From NCBI RefSeq assembly GCF_000165425.1, contig NW_001799189.1:4728-68727 (forward strand): DNA of 64,000 nucleotides. The letters are read 5' to 3'. Position numbers and translations under genes: made by a program. Of this stretch, positions 38,138-50,017 are shown piece by piece (within the stretch, counting starts at the first letter, position 1; each line of letters opens with the position of its first letter). Below the pieces are notes generated by a model. That model did not search any database. It was not told the DNA's origin and was given only the letters and a program-made list of their open reading frames with translations. The stretch is from Paramecium tetraurelia. Its lineage: Eukaryota > Ciliophora > Oligohymenophorea > Peniculida > Parameciidae.

Positions 38138-39898
38138 TCACAATTATGCCTAACACTATCCAGCACGTTTGCAATGGCAAGATGATCCTTTGCTTAAGAC
38201 AATCTTCTTAATATCATCTAAACTGACTTTCTTCTCCTTCAAATCTTCAACACTTGGCATAACATTCAATCTTAATGCTTCTGATATAATCATTTAAGCC
38301 TAAAAATGATTTAAATATTTAATACATTTGGAGTGTTCATACTAGCAGAAGCTACAACACGTCCTTTTCTAGCGTAATAAGCAACGAATTTCTATTGAGT
38401 TAAGTCTCCATCCACAATAACTTCATCAAATCCTTAGCCAACTCCACTATAAGCTAATGTTCTATCCCATTATCTTGTCCAAAAGAATGGTACATCTGTC
38501 AAAGGTGTTGGTTTACCTAAAATATTCAAAGCAGCAACATATCTAATTTTATTAATCAATTATGTTACCCTTATCTTACAGCTTCATTTTGATGTTCAAT
38601 TCTGACATGTTCTCCAGTAGCCCAATATGGATAACTTGAGATATCTCCTGATGCATAAACATTCTTGGCAGCTTTCAAGAACACATCTGTTTCAATACCA
38701 CCATTTGGAGATATTTTTAATTGATCTTTAACCAATTTGTTATTTGGCTGAATTCCAGTTCCCAAAATGACTAAGTCAGCCTATAATGATTTTCCATTAA
38801 GTAAATCAACTCTTTATACTTAACCTACTCCTCCAATTCTTTTGACTCCAGCATTCAATTCAAATTCAACTCCATTAGCTTCATGTAATTTCTATAAAGA
38901 TCCTCCAACTTCTTTACCAAGAACTCTTTCAAATGGTACTGTAGTGCTATCCACAACTGTGATATTGACTTGATCTTTAAATTCCTTTTTGATAGCTGAA
39001 GCTGTCTCCATACCAATAAATGAAGCACCAACAACAACTATGTTTTTTGCTGTCTTTGCCTTGTCTCTTATAGATTCTAAATCATTAAATTATCTCAAAG
39101 TATGAACATTTCCTAAATTGACTCCATCTAATTGAGGTCTTCGAGCAGTACCACCTGTGGCCAACAATAATTTATCATAATGAATTTTCTCCTTTCCTAC
39201 TACAACATCTTAATTGTTAATATCTATCGATTCAACTGTAGTATTGGTCAATACATCTATTCCATACTATTCATAAAATTATTGGGGTCTTATTTACAAA
39301 CCCTATTATTTAACCAAAAATGTCATCTTGCTCATAGGTGTTCTATCATAAGGTAATGAATCTTCAGCTGTAATAATAGTAATCTTTCCTCTGAATCCAG
39401 CCTAACGAAGTGTCTCAGCTGCACTCTAACCAGATACTCTGACATATTTAATCAATAATCATACCCTCCTCCAACAATCACAACATGTGTAGGATCATCT
39501 CCTTTTGTTACCATATTCAATGTTCTTGGAGCATTTAATAATTATTTCTCTACTCTTATAACTAATTATCCATTTTCTTGTTTGACAGGGAATGTTTATA
39601 ACCCTCTAAACATAGGTCCTTCCTCATGCACACCATCTTTAACTGAAAAACTGGCATTATGAAATGGGCATTTGACCTTATCACCAACCAAGAATCCAGC
39701 AGAAAGGGGAGCTCCTACATGTGGACATGAATTAGAAACACAATAGATCTGTCCATCCACTTTGCATACTAAAACAGCATCTTCCTTCTTTGGACCCACT
39801 TAGACTTCTCTCATTTCACCTTCATTGAGATTATCCTCAATTGAAACTTCATAGGCATCATTAAGATTAAGAGTCTAATCTATTTGGATCTTATACAT
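38138..39898 (-). CDS. Rieske-containing AIFM3-like FAD/NAD(P)H oxidoreductase
   Basis: 560 aa with three 26 nt introns. A Rieske [2Fe-2S] domain occupies ~30-110, with ligands CPH (58-60) and CPFH (77-80). Then comes a pyridine-nucleotide disulfide oxidoreductase fold: FAD dinucleotide motif VIVGGGVSGQSAAE, NAD motif IVVVGASFIGMETA, ATG motif LLLATGG, and second FAD motif VYASGDISSYP, followed by a dimerisation-like C-terminal region (FFWTRQWDRTLAYSG). This order is that of AIFM3 (AIF-like) and bacterial ferredoxin reductases fused to Rieske. It probably passes electrons from NAD(P)H through FAD to an iron-sulfur partner. The ATG at 39908 is out of frame, so 39898 is used. Substrate and location are unknown. 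Confidence 0.9.
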
Positions 39899-40068
39899 AA
39901 AAGCCATATCTTATTAATGGAAGAGAGATTAAAGTAGCTGCTATACGCTATGTACGTTATGGAACCACTAATGGAGTGCGTCTAAGAGTGATTGCAATTG
40001 CAGAGGATAATATCTTTCTCATAAATTTAATTAAAATTGTGTAAACTTAGTATATAATATAAAATGAC

Positions 40069-42330
40069 TCAGGATTATGCTAAACTATACAACTAGATAT
40101 TGCTATCATTCTTGTTTCCACTACTCAAAATGTCAATCTTATCAGTGATACTATCTCTAATGGCCAATACACCTCCAAATGGATGGCAATCGTGTAAAGA
40201 TTTCAGTTGAGTTGTGATCATAGGTTATGGACTAATAGTTTAATTAAATGTTATTACTTATCATTTAACAAAGCTTTGCCATTGAATATTTTGAAAGTGC
40301 CATCAAAACTCACAGTACCAATGAAGCTGTTTTTAATGCATTCATATTCATTTGATGGCTATTTCTTTCTTCTTGGTGATCCACATAATGGAATTGAAGT
40401 TTACAGTTAAGTCTTCTATTATGGATTCTATTCCTCTTCTAATTAGAAGTTGATTATTCTGAAACACCATCCAGCATAGTTTTTAACTTGTTTAATCATA
40501 GTTCCATCCATGAAGTCCCAAACCTTTAATTCCCCTGAAGCACTACTACTATAAAGAATGCTTCCTCCACCATAAGCTAAACTAGTGACTTCAGTTGGAT
40601 GGGCATCTGACAAACTCATAGACAATTACAATTTTTCAAACACGTTATTTGTGTATGTCTATTTGTACACTTTTATGTTTCTATCCTTTCCACCTGATGC
40701 AATATATTGATCTCCAAGTAATGTCATACATGTAATAGAATCTCTATGCTCGAAGTATTTTTTTTATTGATCATTTTAAGTATTCCATTATAGTAATCTA
40801 TTATCACCTTGTGCACAACTGAATATTGTAGTTGCATCTTCTAAACAAACAATAGAATTTATTTAACCATTATGAATTCTATCAATTGACTTAAGTACTT
40901 CGAATCCTTGATTCAAAATACAAATATCCTTAAATAAACCAACGATTAAAAAAGAAGAACCGTCCTTTCTTACTTAAACAGCCAATGATGTCACATCACT
41001 CTTAAATTGTATTTCCTTAAATAGTTCATAAACTCTATATCTATATATTTTGACTGTCCTATCATTTGATCCTGTAGCAATAAAATCATCATCCAATTAG
41101 ACCATACAATTAATACCCTATTTATGAGTTGTTTTGATTGTCTTCACAAATGAGATTGATGCTAGTGGATCTGATATAATTAATTAAGTTGTTTATCTCA
41201 ATCTATGCTTTAATTGCATTTCTCTTAACTTCGTGCCTCATCTTCCTCTAATTTAGTTAACTATTTTAATGTTTTAGTGCTCTATTCCTTAATGATAGTT
41301 TCCAAGTATTTAGTGCCTTTTGGAGAGGCCAGCTATTGCTTTAAACTGATATTTTCTTTGTTCATTTTAATCATTTAACTTTTGTAGCCAGGAGACATAA
41401 AGTCTACTTAAGTCAAAGAGTGATAGCATTTATCTATTAACTCCTACATTCCATTGTATGTTTATTAGGCTAATCCTTAATTTTTATAACAAGGTCTACT
41501 GTTTAACAATACTTTATAGTCATTCACCAAATCATTTAAGACTTAATTATCACTTTGCTTCAATGCCATATTACTGAATAATGAATATCCTGACTTTTGA
41601 GATTCTCCCTCCTCTACATTCAAATTTTATTATTACAGTGCTCTCTAAAATTAACCATTTGCCTTGCTGACCAGAGGTATTATATTCTACATTAATTTTC
41701 TAAGATTAAATTGATTTTAATCAGTTTTCTTATTAGAAGTTTGCTGATCTTATAACTTGCTAACTTCACTTAAGAAATTATCATAATCATTATTGTAATC
41801 CTTATTTTTCTCTAAATAATAGTCAGACACTAATTTTTCTAATATAGTTCCCATATCCATTAGATCTTGCAAATAGTTTTTATATGGAGCCATAAATTCA
41901 GCTTTAACTTTATTAATCATTTCTGTAAATTTAGTTATTAATCCATCAAAATCATTGTTAATCAATTATTCCTAATTTTTGATATAGGTCTTAATTAGCT
42001 TGCTTGATGAGCCTGGGTGGAAAGTACTATTTGATTCAATTCTTTTTATGGCTCGTCTCCCAATCTACCTGATACACTTTACCTTCTACACAGAATCATT
42101 AAGTCATTCCATCCAATAATGTGTTCTTTGTGCTTAGCCAAATGTTGTTAATGCTAAGTTTCAAAGAGACATTCAGAACAAAATGAAATTGATAATGTAC
42201 AAGTTGTACATAAACAAACGTGGGAGATGTTAAAAGAAGGATGTGATGGGCAAGGAAGTGTTCCTTGGCTAGCTTAATTAATTTGAGTTTTAGTTCTTAA
42301 AGTAGCAAAACTTGTTCTTGTTTTATTCAT
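40069..42330 (-). CDS. B-box / coiled-coil / WD40 protein
   Basis: About 725-737 aa. The N-terminus has a B-box-type zinc finger: CPSHPSFNISHVCLC, CSEC, then HQQHLAKHKEH. A 23 nt intron leads into a coiled coil (~75-350: KLIKTYIKNQEQLINND). The C-terminal ~300 residues are WD40 blades (QGINCMVQ, FIATGSNDRTVKIYRY, QYIASGGKDRNIKVYK, SILYSSSASGELKVWDF). The order resembles TRIM proteins with WD40 in place of B30.2 but without an N-terminal RING, so E3 activity is not implied. Near 41220-41260 the frame changes; it can be met by a 38 nt intron, longer than usual, or reflects a lesion. A second intron of 26 nt lies near 40250. Confidence 0.8.
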
Positions 42331-42541
42331 GTTTTCCGTTAATAAATAAATAATTAACTTTTATGATTAAATTCTGAATGGTTTGATTAAAAACTCATGA
42401 TTAATATACAAGCACAGGGAGGTAGGAAAAATCAATCTAAAATTATTTTCAATTTGCCTTCATGCATTTTGATCAAAAATATAACCCAAGTATTAATTAG
42501 AGACTGATTTTATGGTAAACTTTGTATTATTATTATTAATT

Positions 42542-42867
42542 ATGGGTTATTTTGATTTAATTAATCAACCTCTGAATGAATTTGGGGAGGAATTAACAAG
42601 TAATTTTATTGATCCAGTTAAGGACTTAAGACAGACATTGTGACCAACTTACAGCCTGAGTCGAGATTTAATCTTTTGGTTGGACTATCAGTTGCTAATT
42701 TGGCTATTGGTGTAGCAGTCAAAGGAATCAAGTCAAGACCCATTTAAACTGGTTTCATCAGTTTCTTTGGGTTAGGTTTAATTGTTTATCCAGAGCTATA
42801 CTTCGGATTGATCAGATAAAAAAAGGTGTAGCAATAAATAACACATCATTTTATTTAGAGAGATTGA
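42542..42867 (+). CDS. Small two-helix membrane protein
   Basis: 96 aa: MGYFDLINQPLNEFGEELT, then, across a 35 nt intron, RFNLLVGLSVANLAIGVAV and GFISFFGLGLIVYPELYFG as two likely TM helices, with a basic Gln-rich tail. An upstream in-frame ATG at 42512 would add MVNFVLLLLI. No family is recognised; size and topology would fit a mitochondrial or ER membrane factor. It lies 28 bp from the next gene, tail to tail. Confidence 0.5.
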
Positions 42868-42895
42868 ATTATTATAAAATACAAAAATATTATCT

Positions 42896-43372
42896 TCAAG
42901 TTTTTCTTCTTTTGAATTTTTCATTGTACTTCATTTATTTTACTTTATTTAACAAATCAACCTTGGAAGTTACTCTTCTTCTGCTTGATGACTTTCTAAT
43001 TTTACTAGGTATCATTAATTTCACTTGATCCGCAGCTATCAATTCTACAGACAAATCCGAGAAAGTGTTATTATGATCCTTTTTGAGTGGGCTTAAGCTG
43101 TTTTGGTTCAAACTACTATAAACTCTTCTTGTAGTGTCATATTTATCACTCTTATTTAAGGAAATCCAATCTTGTGTTTTAATTTAACCCACAGTTCGTT
43201 GAGGACGAGAAGTTTATTTATCAGAACACGAGGAAATTGAACTTATAGAATCCAGAACTTGTTTTGGATGCTCAAAAACTGCCCTTTAAATTGAATTGTG
43301 CTCATTTCCTGCAGTTTAATTATTTTACTTTTGTTAAGATGTAGTCTAAAGACCTGAACAAGCACTACCCAT
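42896..43372 (-). CDS. Small basic protein with MGSACS N-terminus
   Basis: 158 aa, single exon. MGSACSGL at the N-terminus fits N-myristoylation at Gly2 with nearby Cys for palmitoylation, suggesting membrane attachment. The remainder is Ser/Gln/Lys-rich and probably disordered, with a basic end (KIRKSSSRRRVTS; KFKRRKT). No known domain. Lipid modification is inferred from the motif only. Confidence 0.55.
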
Positions 43373-43827
43373 ATAATTAATTTAATATCATAAATTGATC
43401 TGATTTATTGATAATTTATTTTAAGAATTATGAAATAATGTAAGTTGAATAAGATAAATGTGAAAAAAGCTTAATATTTACCCAATTTTAAACTATTCGA
43501 TTTGAAGATTGCTACTCAAATTTATTTTATAAGAATTAGTTACTATTATTAAAGAAAAAGATTTATTAATGAGTAAAAAACAAAGTTAGAGAAAATATAA
43601 ATTTCAATAATTATGTTTATTCTACTAATTTCGTTTTTTGTATCTCAAAATTATCAAAGCCATACTACAATCTAAAAGGAAATAAAATTATGCTTCTCTA
43701 AGGTATTTTGAACAGTCTTTAATTCTTAAACCAATCAGATTAAGTTTTTAAATATTGAAAGTAATAATTTAATTAAAAAAAAAGGAATTTATTTACATTT
43801 CCCACTAAAAAATTTAATATAATTAAA
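43373..43827. other. Intergenic spacer
   Basis: AT-rich. A plus-strand open stretch from ATG 43571 (MSKKQSQRKYKF) has no supporting features and is probably chance. Nothing else seen. Confidence 0.5.
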
Positions 43828-46076
43828 TCAACCAATAAGATTGTGAGCTAGCTTAAATTGATACTATTCGTATTAGTGTTGCTCCTATAGCTTTTGAATT
43901 CTTTATTAAGCTTTCTATCTTTCTAAACTCTATAACTTTTCCAATTTAGCTCTGTTTTCAGATTTACAATTTCTCAATTTATCATCTCTTCTATTTTCAT
44001 TTGCTTATTCCTCCATGAAAACTCTCATAATCTCCTGGTTTTATCTCTAAATAATTTAATTTAGTTCAAATAGCACTTCTGGACTTGGTGGTTCAGTTGG
44101 TTTTTATTTGACTATATCCTGTTTTTTAGCTCTTTTTGGAGATTTTTTTTGGGCTTAGATATATTAATAAATTATTTACATTATGGTTACTATTATAATA
44201 ATTACTAGGCTGATTCAACAGATTTAGTATTTAGCGGATTGTTCAAAGTTTCTTTTAATTATGGAGACGATGAATTAATTTCAGGTAGTTTATCTTAGCC
44301 TTTGGATGATCTAATAGTACTGAAAGGTTTAGTCAAAGTCATTAATTTTTTATTATTTTTATTAATTGATTAAGATTGGGATTTTCTAGCAAAGTTCTAT
44401 TCCTCATGAGTTTATGACTTTAAATCAGTTGATGTAATTCCAAACTATTTTTAGATTTCAGATTGAGGAATCTTTCCTTCTCTAATTTTCTCTAGTTTCA
44501 ATAAAAGATCTCGTTTTTGTTTATCTATTTCCCTTCTCATATTTTATCTTTATAATAACAATTACTCTAAATCTTCTTATATTTTATCTGCTCTTTCCAT
44601 CTTCTCATTTAGTTTTTCTTATAATTTCATTCTATCATATTCTTATTTCTTCATAATTCTTTCAACATTATCTCTTTTATCAATTCTCTTTAATGTGTCT
44701 TGATTTCTTTTATCCGTAATTAAAATAGATCTTTCAAATTGAATTTTTTATAAATTCTCATCCTTATCTTAAAATTTTTTCAAGAATTCTTCAATTCTCT
44801 CTTTTTATCTTTGCTCATTTTACAATAATACTTGATGTCTTTATTATTCTTTTTCATGATCTTCTTACCTCCTCTTTTCCTTCTCTCTTTCTTATTCTTT
44901 TTCTAATTATTTTCTTCTTTCTTCAGCCTCATCTATTTTTTTTAAGTACTCCTTTTTTTTCTCTAATTCCATTTATTCATTTTATTCAATGACTTTCCTT
45001 ATAATTTCTGCATGCTATTCAGCTTCTATTTTTTATTATTCTAATTTTTTTCTCTTTTCTTCCTCAAACTATAACCTTTTTTATTCACTAATTTATAATT
45101 TTTTTTCAACATCTTCTTTGACTCTTAGAACTTCTTATTCATTTCTTTCTTTAGCTTATTTAATCCTTTCTTCATTTTCAATTCTTGCCTTTTCCGCCTC
45201 TTGCTTTTTCTTTTCTTTTTGTTCTTCCATCATTTTCTTCCTCTACTCAGCCTTCTCATCCATTTCCTTTTTTCTTTTTTCTAATGCTTCCAATTATAAT
45301 CTAATGTTTTCCTCATTTAATTTTCTTAGTTTTTCTTACTATGCCTTCTTTTCATCCTCTTTTCTTTTGTTTTCTTCATCTCTTAATTTTTGTTTTAATT
45401 CCTCTTATTTAATGCGTTCTTGTTCCTTAGATTCAAGTAATTTCATTCTTTCCTTCAATGCCTCTTCTTCTTGTTCTTTTTTTTATTACTTCTGCAACTC
45501 CTTTTGTCTCTTGATTTCTTCCTATTAGGCCCTTTTCCTTTCCAATTCCAATTCTCTCTATTTCTACTTCGTCCTCTCCTCCTGCATCTTCTTTTCATTT
45601 TATTCCTTTATTTCTTATATTTTCAATTCAAACTCCAGCATATTTTCAATCTCCTTTTGCTATTTCTTCTTGATCTTCTCAATCTGTTGCTTTTCCTTCT
45701 CAATCAAAGAGGAAGCATCTTATTAGGAATATTTGGAAATCATTTTACTCTTTCCCAATCCATCCGGACTCCACAAACCTAAACATAATTGTTACAATAT
45801 TTTACCAGTCTTTTCATCTTCCAAAACTATATGTCTTTATTTAATAAGATCTCTGTATTTTTCTTCCCTCTTCTCTTCAAAATGTTTATAATACGTCTCT
45901 ATTCCTTTCGCATCCAAATTCGATAGTCTATATTTTTTCTAATACTCCTCGAATGAAACTTTAACAATCTCATTGGGACTAATTCCTTCTCTTCTGCAAG
46001 CCTCCAAAGACCTAGGCGTATTAACTTCAGGAGCGTTGGGTTGATGAAAACCGAAATCTTATAGGGACACTTTCAT
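43828..46076 (-). CDS. Long charged coiled-coil protein
   Basis: 740 aa with one 26 nt intron near the 3' end. The N-terminal ~130 residues are conserved-looking and globular (FGFHQPNAPEVNTPRSLEA, GISPNEIVKVSFEEYQKKY), a pattern I associate with alveolate flagellar/cytoskeletal proteins: 'PRSLEAC...GI.P.E'. Residues ~160-560 are an extreme Glu/Lys/Arg single-helix or coiled coil, followed by a Ser/Pro-rich linker and a second short coil at the C-terminus. It probably spans a long distance in the cytoskeleton; the specific role is unknown. Its start is 23 bp downstream of the methionine aminopeptidase stop on the same strand. Confidence 0.75.
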
Positions 46077-46099
46077 TAAAATAATTATTAAAATATAAG

Positions 46100-47210
46100 T
46101 CATATACCAGTCTCATCTTCTCTCTTTGTCAAAACCTCATACCCATTTTCAGTTATTAAAACCATATGTTCCCATTGAGCTACAGTTTATAAGTTTACAA
46201 TACCACTAGGATTATCTGGAGAAACAACAGTAAAATTATCCTTCCACATTAAATATTGATCATGACGCATCAAGAGGATAGGTTCTATCGTAAATACATT
46301 TCCTGGGACCATCACTCCCGGATAATCATTAACTAGATATATTTAATATTAAAAATTACAATTATGGATGATTGTAGGAGGCATATGCATCAATTCACCT
46401 ATGCCATGTCCTGTAAATAATTCGCAAACTGTAAATCCTTCATCTCCAGCTACCTCTTCAACGATATCTCCAATTTTACTGAACTTCTATCCTGGCTTAC
46501 AAATTTTAATCGCTTCATAAAGGGCCTATTCTATTGTGCAAATAATTTATAACTTTTTAAGTTGTATCTATTAATTTTGTAATTTCTGGATTCATTTCAG
46601 GAACCTATGCCATAACACTAGTATCTCCATGCACTCCATCATAAAATATAGTCACATCGATATTTAAGGAATCTCCACCATCCAAAGGTCTAAGATTAGG
46701 TATCCCGTGGCAACACACTTCATTCACTGATGTGCAAACACTCTTAGGAAAACCCATGAATCCTATTGGTGAAGGATATGCATTTTGTGAAATTATGAAT
46801 TCGTGAACTATCTTATCCAAATCATCTGTTGTCATTCCCTGTTTGACTGATTTTGAAGCCACATAAGCAGTTTTTGCTGCGATTTACGCTGCCTTTCTTA
46901 ATTCTTATTTTAAATCATGTTTTTACTTTAGATCATATCTTAACCATGAACTACAGGTGCTCCTTCGTATATCCCATAGACAGGCTTTGTCTCACCTATT
47001 ATGCTTAATTGTTCTTATACTTATATAGCTTGGTCTTTGAATATGCGAAGGTACTGCCCTTGCCGGAACTACGCCATATTGACCCTAATTAAAATTCATA
47101 ATTCATACCTCGATGATTGGTTTACTAAAATATTTTATATGACTTCTTTTTCTTTATTTCATCCTTCCAATCTGACTAAATTGATATTGCTTGCTAAATC
47201 TCTACAACAT
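46100..47210 (-). CDS. Methionine aminopeptidase type 1, mitochondrial (MAP1D-like)
   Basis: 327 aa, five introns of 23-28 nt. Removes initiator Met from nascent chains. Conserved blocks: QYGVVPARAVPSHIQRP, MTTDDLDKIVHEFIISQNAY, FPKSVCTSVNEVCCHGIPN (His), LNIDVTIFYDGVHGDTS (two metal Asp), FTGHGIGELMH (metal His), VFTIEPIL (metal Glu), QWEHMVLIT (metal Glu). The N-terminus MLQRFSKQYQFSQIGRMKQ is basic and lacks acidic residues, like a mitochondrial presequence, and there is no MYND-type zinc finger of cytosolic MetAP1. That makes the MAP1D form more likely. Confidence 0.92.
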
Positions 47211-48151
47211 GAATTAAATATATATAATTTTTAATTGAAATTCCATCATTCTGACAATTTATGCTTAATCTTTTTCGAATTACAAACTATTGGGTAGTCT
47301 TCCTAATATTACACATTAGGTTATAATCTTATATACAGATTGAGAAGCTAAATGACAATATGACAAATAGCAATCAATTTTGATATATATCCAAAGAAGG
47401 TATAAAGATTTGAGAAACCAGAATGGTAAACAGATTGTATTACCTTTAAAAAGTAGAAATAGTTCTATTATAATATTCATAAGGATAATATAATAAATCA
47501 TAAATAGAATATCATTTTAACATTTCTTAAATTTGAATCCAAAATTTTATTTTGTTGTTTAAATGTTTAATTTATATATATTATTGAATATTTAAGTTAT
47601 AGTTGAAAAATTCCTAGACTTTCAAGATAATAAGAACATTGAGATTAACTTAGAAAGGGTTGTTTTCATTAAATATAGTGTTCATTATAGATTCTTCATT
47701 AACCAAATTAGAATAGAGAATTTATAAAAATTAAACAATAATAATATATATATATATATTAATAAATGTATCTTAATTAGTTTGAACCTTTATATTTTTA
47801 TCAATTCTATCAATGATGATAAATCAAAGAGTTGAGTTGGATAAATGTATTTATAATTAGTATAAATTAAGATTATATTAAATCTTATTTCTGTCCTAAT
47901 GACACAAAATAAAGTCATACACATTTTAATAATGAAAAAATATACTATTCAAATGAAAAAATGTTAAAGATAATAGATATCGAGATTTCATCTATATTTC
48001 TATGAAGAATAGCATTCTGAATTGGAACTTGCTTGCGTATTAGGATTATTTTATTGAGGGGAGTTATAGATAGGTGTAAATAAAGATATGTGAAATATTT
48101 TAATGAGTAGAAAGGTGATTATTAAAAATAGTTTTGATATAAATAATAATA
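47211..48151. other. Long AT-rich spacer
   Basis: No gene found. It includes a (TA)n run at 47743-47758 and short chance ORFs. It lies between divergent genes and presumably contains their promoters; nothing more specific is visible. Confidence 0.55.
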
Positions 48152-49675
48152 ATGTATCAGCTTACAAAATAATTGGTTGATTTTCGAAGGAATCAATTTC
48201 TAAACTAAGGGCTTTAGACAGAATTCACCATTCAATCTGAAAATGCGTATCGATATTATTTAAATGTGTAGAAATAAATTAGTGAGTGTGGGGTCACAAT
48301 TAAAAAGTCTAAACAATATTGAGAAACAACGATATTTGAGACCTGACTCATCTTATGACGAGAGTTCAGGGGAATCCAGTGTTATGTGTGAACAGAATCG
48401 ATAAAAACGATTAAGTGTTGAAGATGTTCTCTCGATGGTAATCGATTCGGAATGCAATCAAGCCATTAAATTGGAGCCAAAACCCTTCTAGAAAAAGTAA
48501 GATTATAAACTATAATTAGCAATCGAGTAGATCAAGAGTGGGAATCATAAAAAACTATAATAATTTTGGATGTCGATGAGGAAGCCGTAGACAGCCTTGA
48601 CTTAAATGAATTTTTCGATGAATAGTATACAATTTTATGAATTGCGGTTTAAGGATAAGCACTTCATATAGTTTAAACGAGTTTAGCTTGGCAGCTATGC
48701 AGGCAAGCTATCAATCATTATACGAATGAAGGAAGACAAAGGAGCGTAGTATGTGTATTACAATCTAGTGACTTCATTTCACAAATACAGGAAAGCATTT
48801 GGTGACAACATAGAGGTATTATTTAATCTAATTATCAACTAGTTTGCTTAACTCAAATAAATAGACAAATAGGTCAATAAAAATGAGATCACTGTTGTTA
48901 TGAGATTCTTGCCGGCAAATTTTAATAGTGAAAAGTTGGAAGCCTTACAAAACATCAGGAGTGAGGAGCTGTTCACATGTATTAATTAATATTATATGTG
49001 TAGATTAGGGATTGAAGTATGGAATTTTTAAGACCTCTGATTATGAGATTGCTGGAAACATTAAGAAGAAAATAATTAGGTAATAAATAGGATTTATATA
49101 ATAATAAGTTATTTCTAAAACAAAAAATATAATGATCTTCACATAACAATAAAGGCTAAAAAGAAGTCTACTAAGGAGAAGGTCAAGGTGTTTTTAGAAG
49201 AAGAATCATACAATCCAAGATCCTAATTAGAGTAAAAGATCGGAATGCCCCTAAGTCCACTCAAAGTGCCTCCTCTGGTAGTGAAAGAGATTGAATAACC
49301 AAAACCCAAACCTACTGCAGTGTAACCTACAATTTGTGCTATGTATATAATGTTTTAGATTTGTAGATAAATTACTGTCCCATAGATTCAAGCAAATTAG
49401 ATAAAACCAGTTGAACTTAAGCCTACAATCATAGAATAAAGTGATCAGAAAGTGATAGTGAGGGCTGTTTAATTAAAACCAGTCACATTAACAGTTGATA
49501 GAGAGAGAAGCTCAAGGAAAAAATGACTTAATAATAATAATCAAAATTAGTATCAAATCAAAATATATAAATATATATTTAAAATTATTTTGTAGATATT
49601 AGTGTGCTCTAATTTAACCTGCATCAAACTTATACTATTTAATACTACACCCATATTGTTTATGATGTTTTCTGA
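48152..49675 (+). CDS. Unknown protein with basic C-terminus
   Basis: About 450-470 aa, with introns of 22, 27, 25 and 29 nt. The N-terminal ~100 residues are charged (RPDSSYDESSGESS). A globular middle (~125-300) reads FYELRFKDKHFIQFKRVQLG, LSIIIRMKEDKGAQYVYYN and ITVVMRFLPANFNSEKL and has alternating beta strands. The tail is Lys/Pro/Val-rich (PPLVVKEIEQPKPKP). No family is recognised. The 3' end is uncertain: past DREKLKEKMT the frame enters very AT-rich sequence and the first TGA may lie beyond a further intron. Confidence 0.55.
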
Positions 49676-50017
49676 TCTTAAATAAAATTTTAGACAAAAA
49701 TTTTCAATATATACTGCTGTCAACTTTGCTAGATTTACTACTTTTTATTTATAAATCTTCTATCAAAACAAAAATTTAATTTACTATAATATATATGATG
49801 TTCTATCCAATCTCAGCTTTACTTAATCAATGAGAATTATTCTCTTTGATCATTTTATAATGCCTTCCTATAATTACATTTTATTATTTTCTTTTATTAT
49901 AGGTATTCTGAAATCTGAAGATTTGAAATAAGAATGATGTTAATACTTTATTTTAATTGATTATCATTAAGTTGTATTTTTAATTTAATTGGCATTTATC
50001 CAAATTATAAAAGTAAA

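Noticed and set aside
44989-45528. A 179-codon plus-strand ORF rich in Ser, Phe and Leu
   Set aside because: It is the antisense shadow of the Lys/Glu coiled-coil gene at 43828-46076 (GAA/AAA codons read in reverse give TTC/TTT).
47743-47758. (TA)n run as an origin or excision site
   Set aside because: Short TA runs are common in AT-rich spacers here and no flanking structure supports a function.
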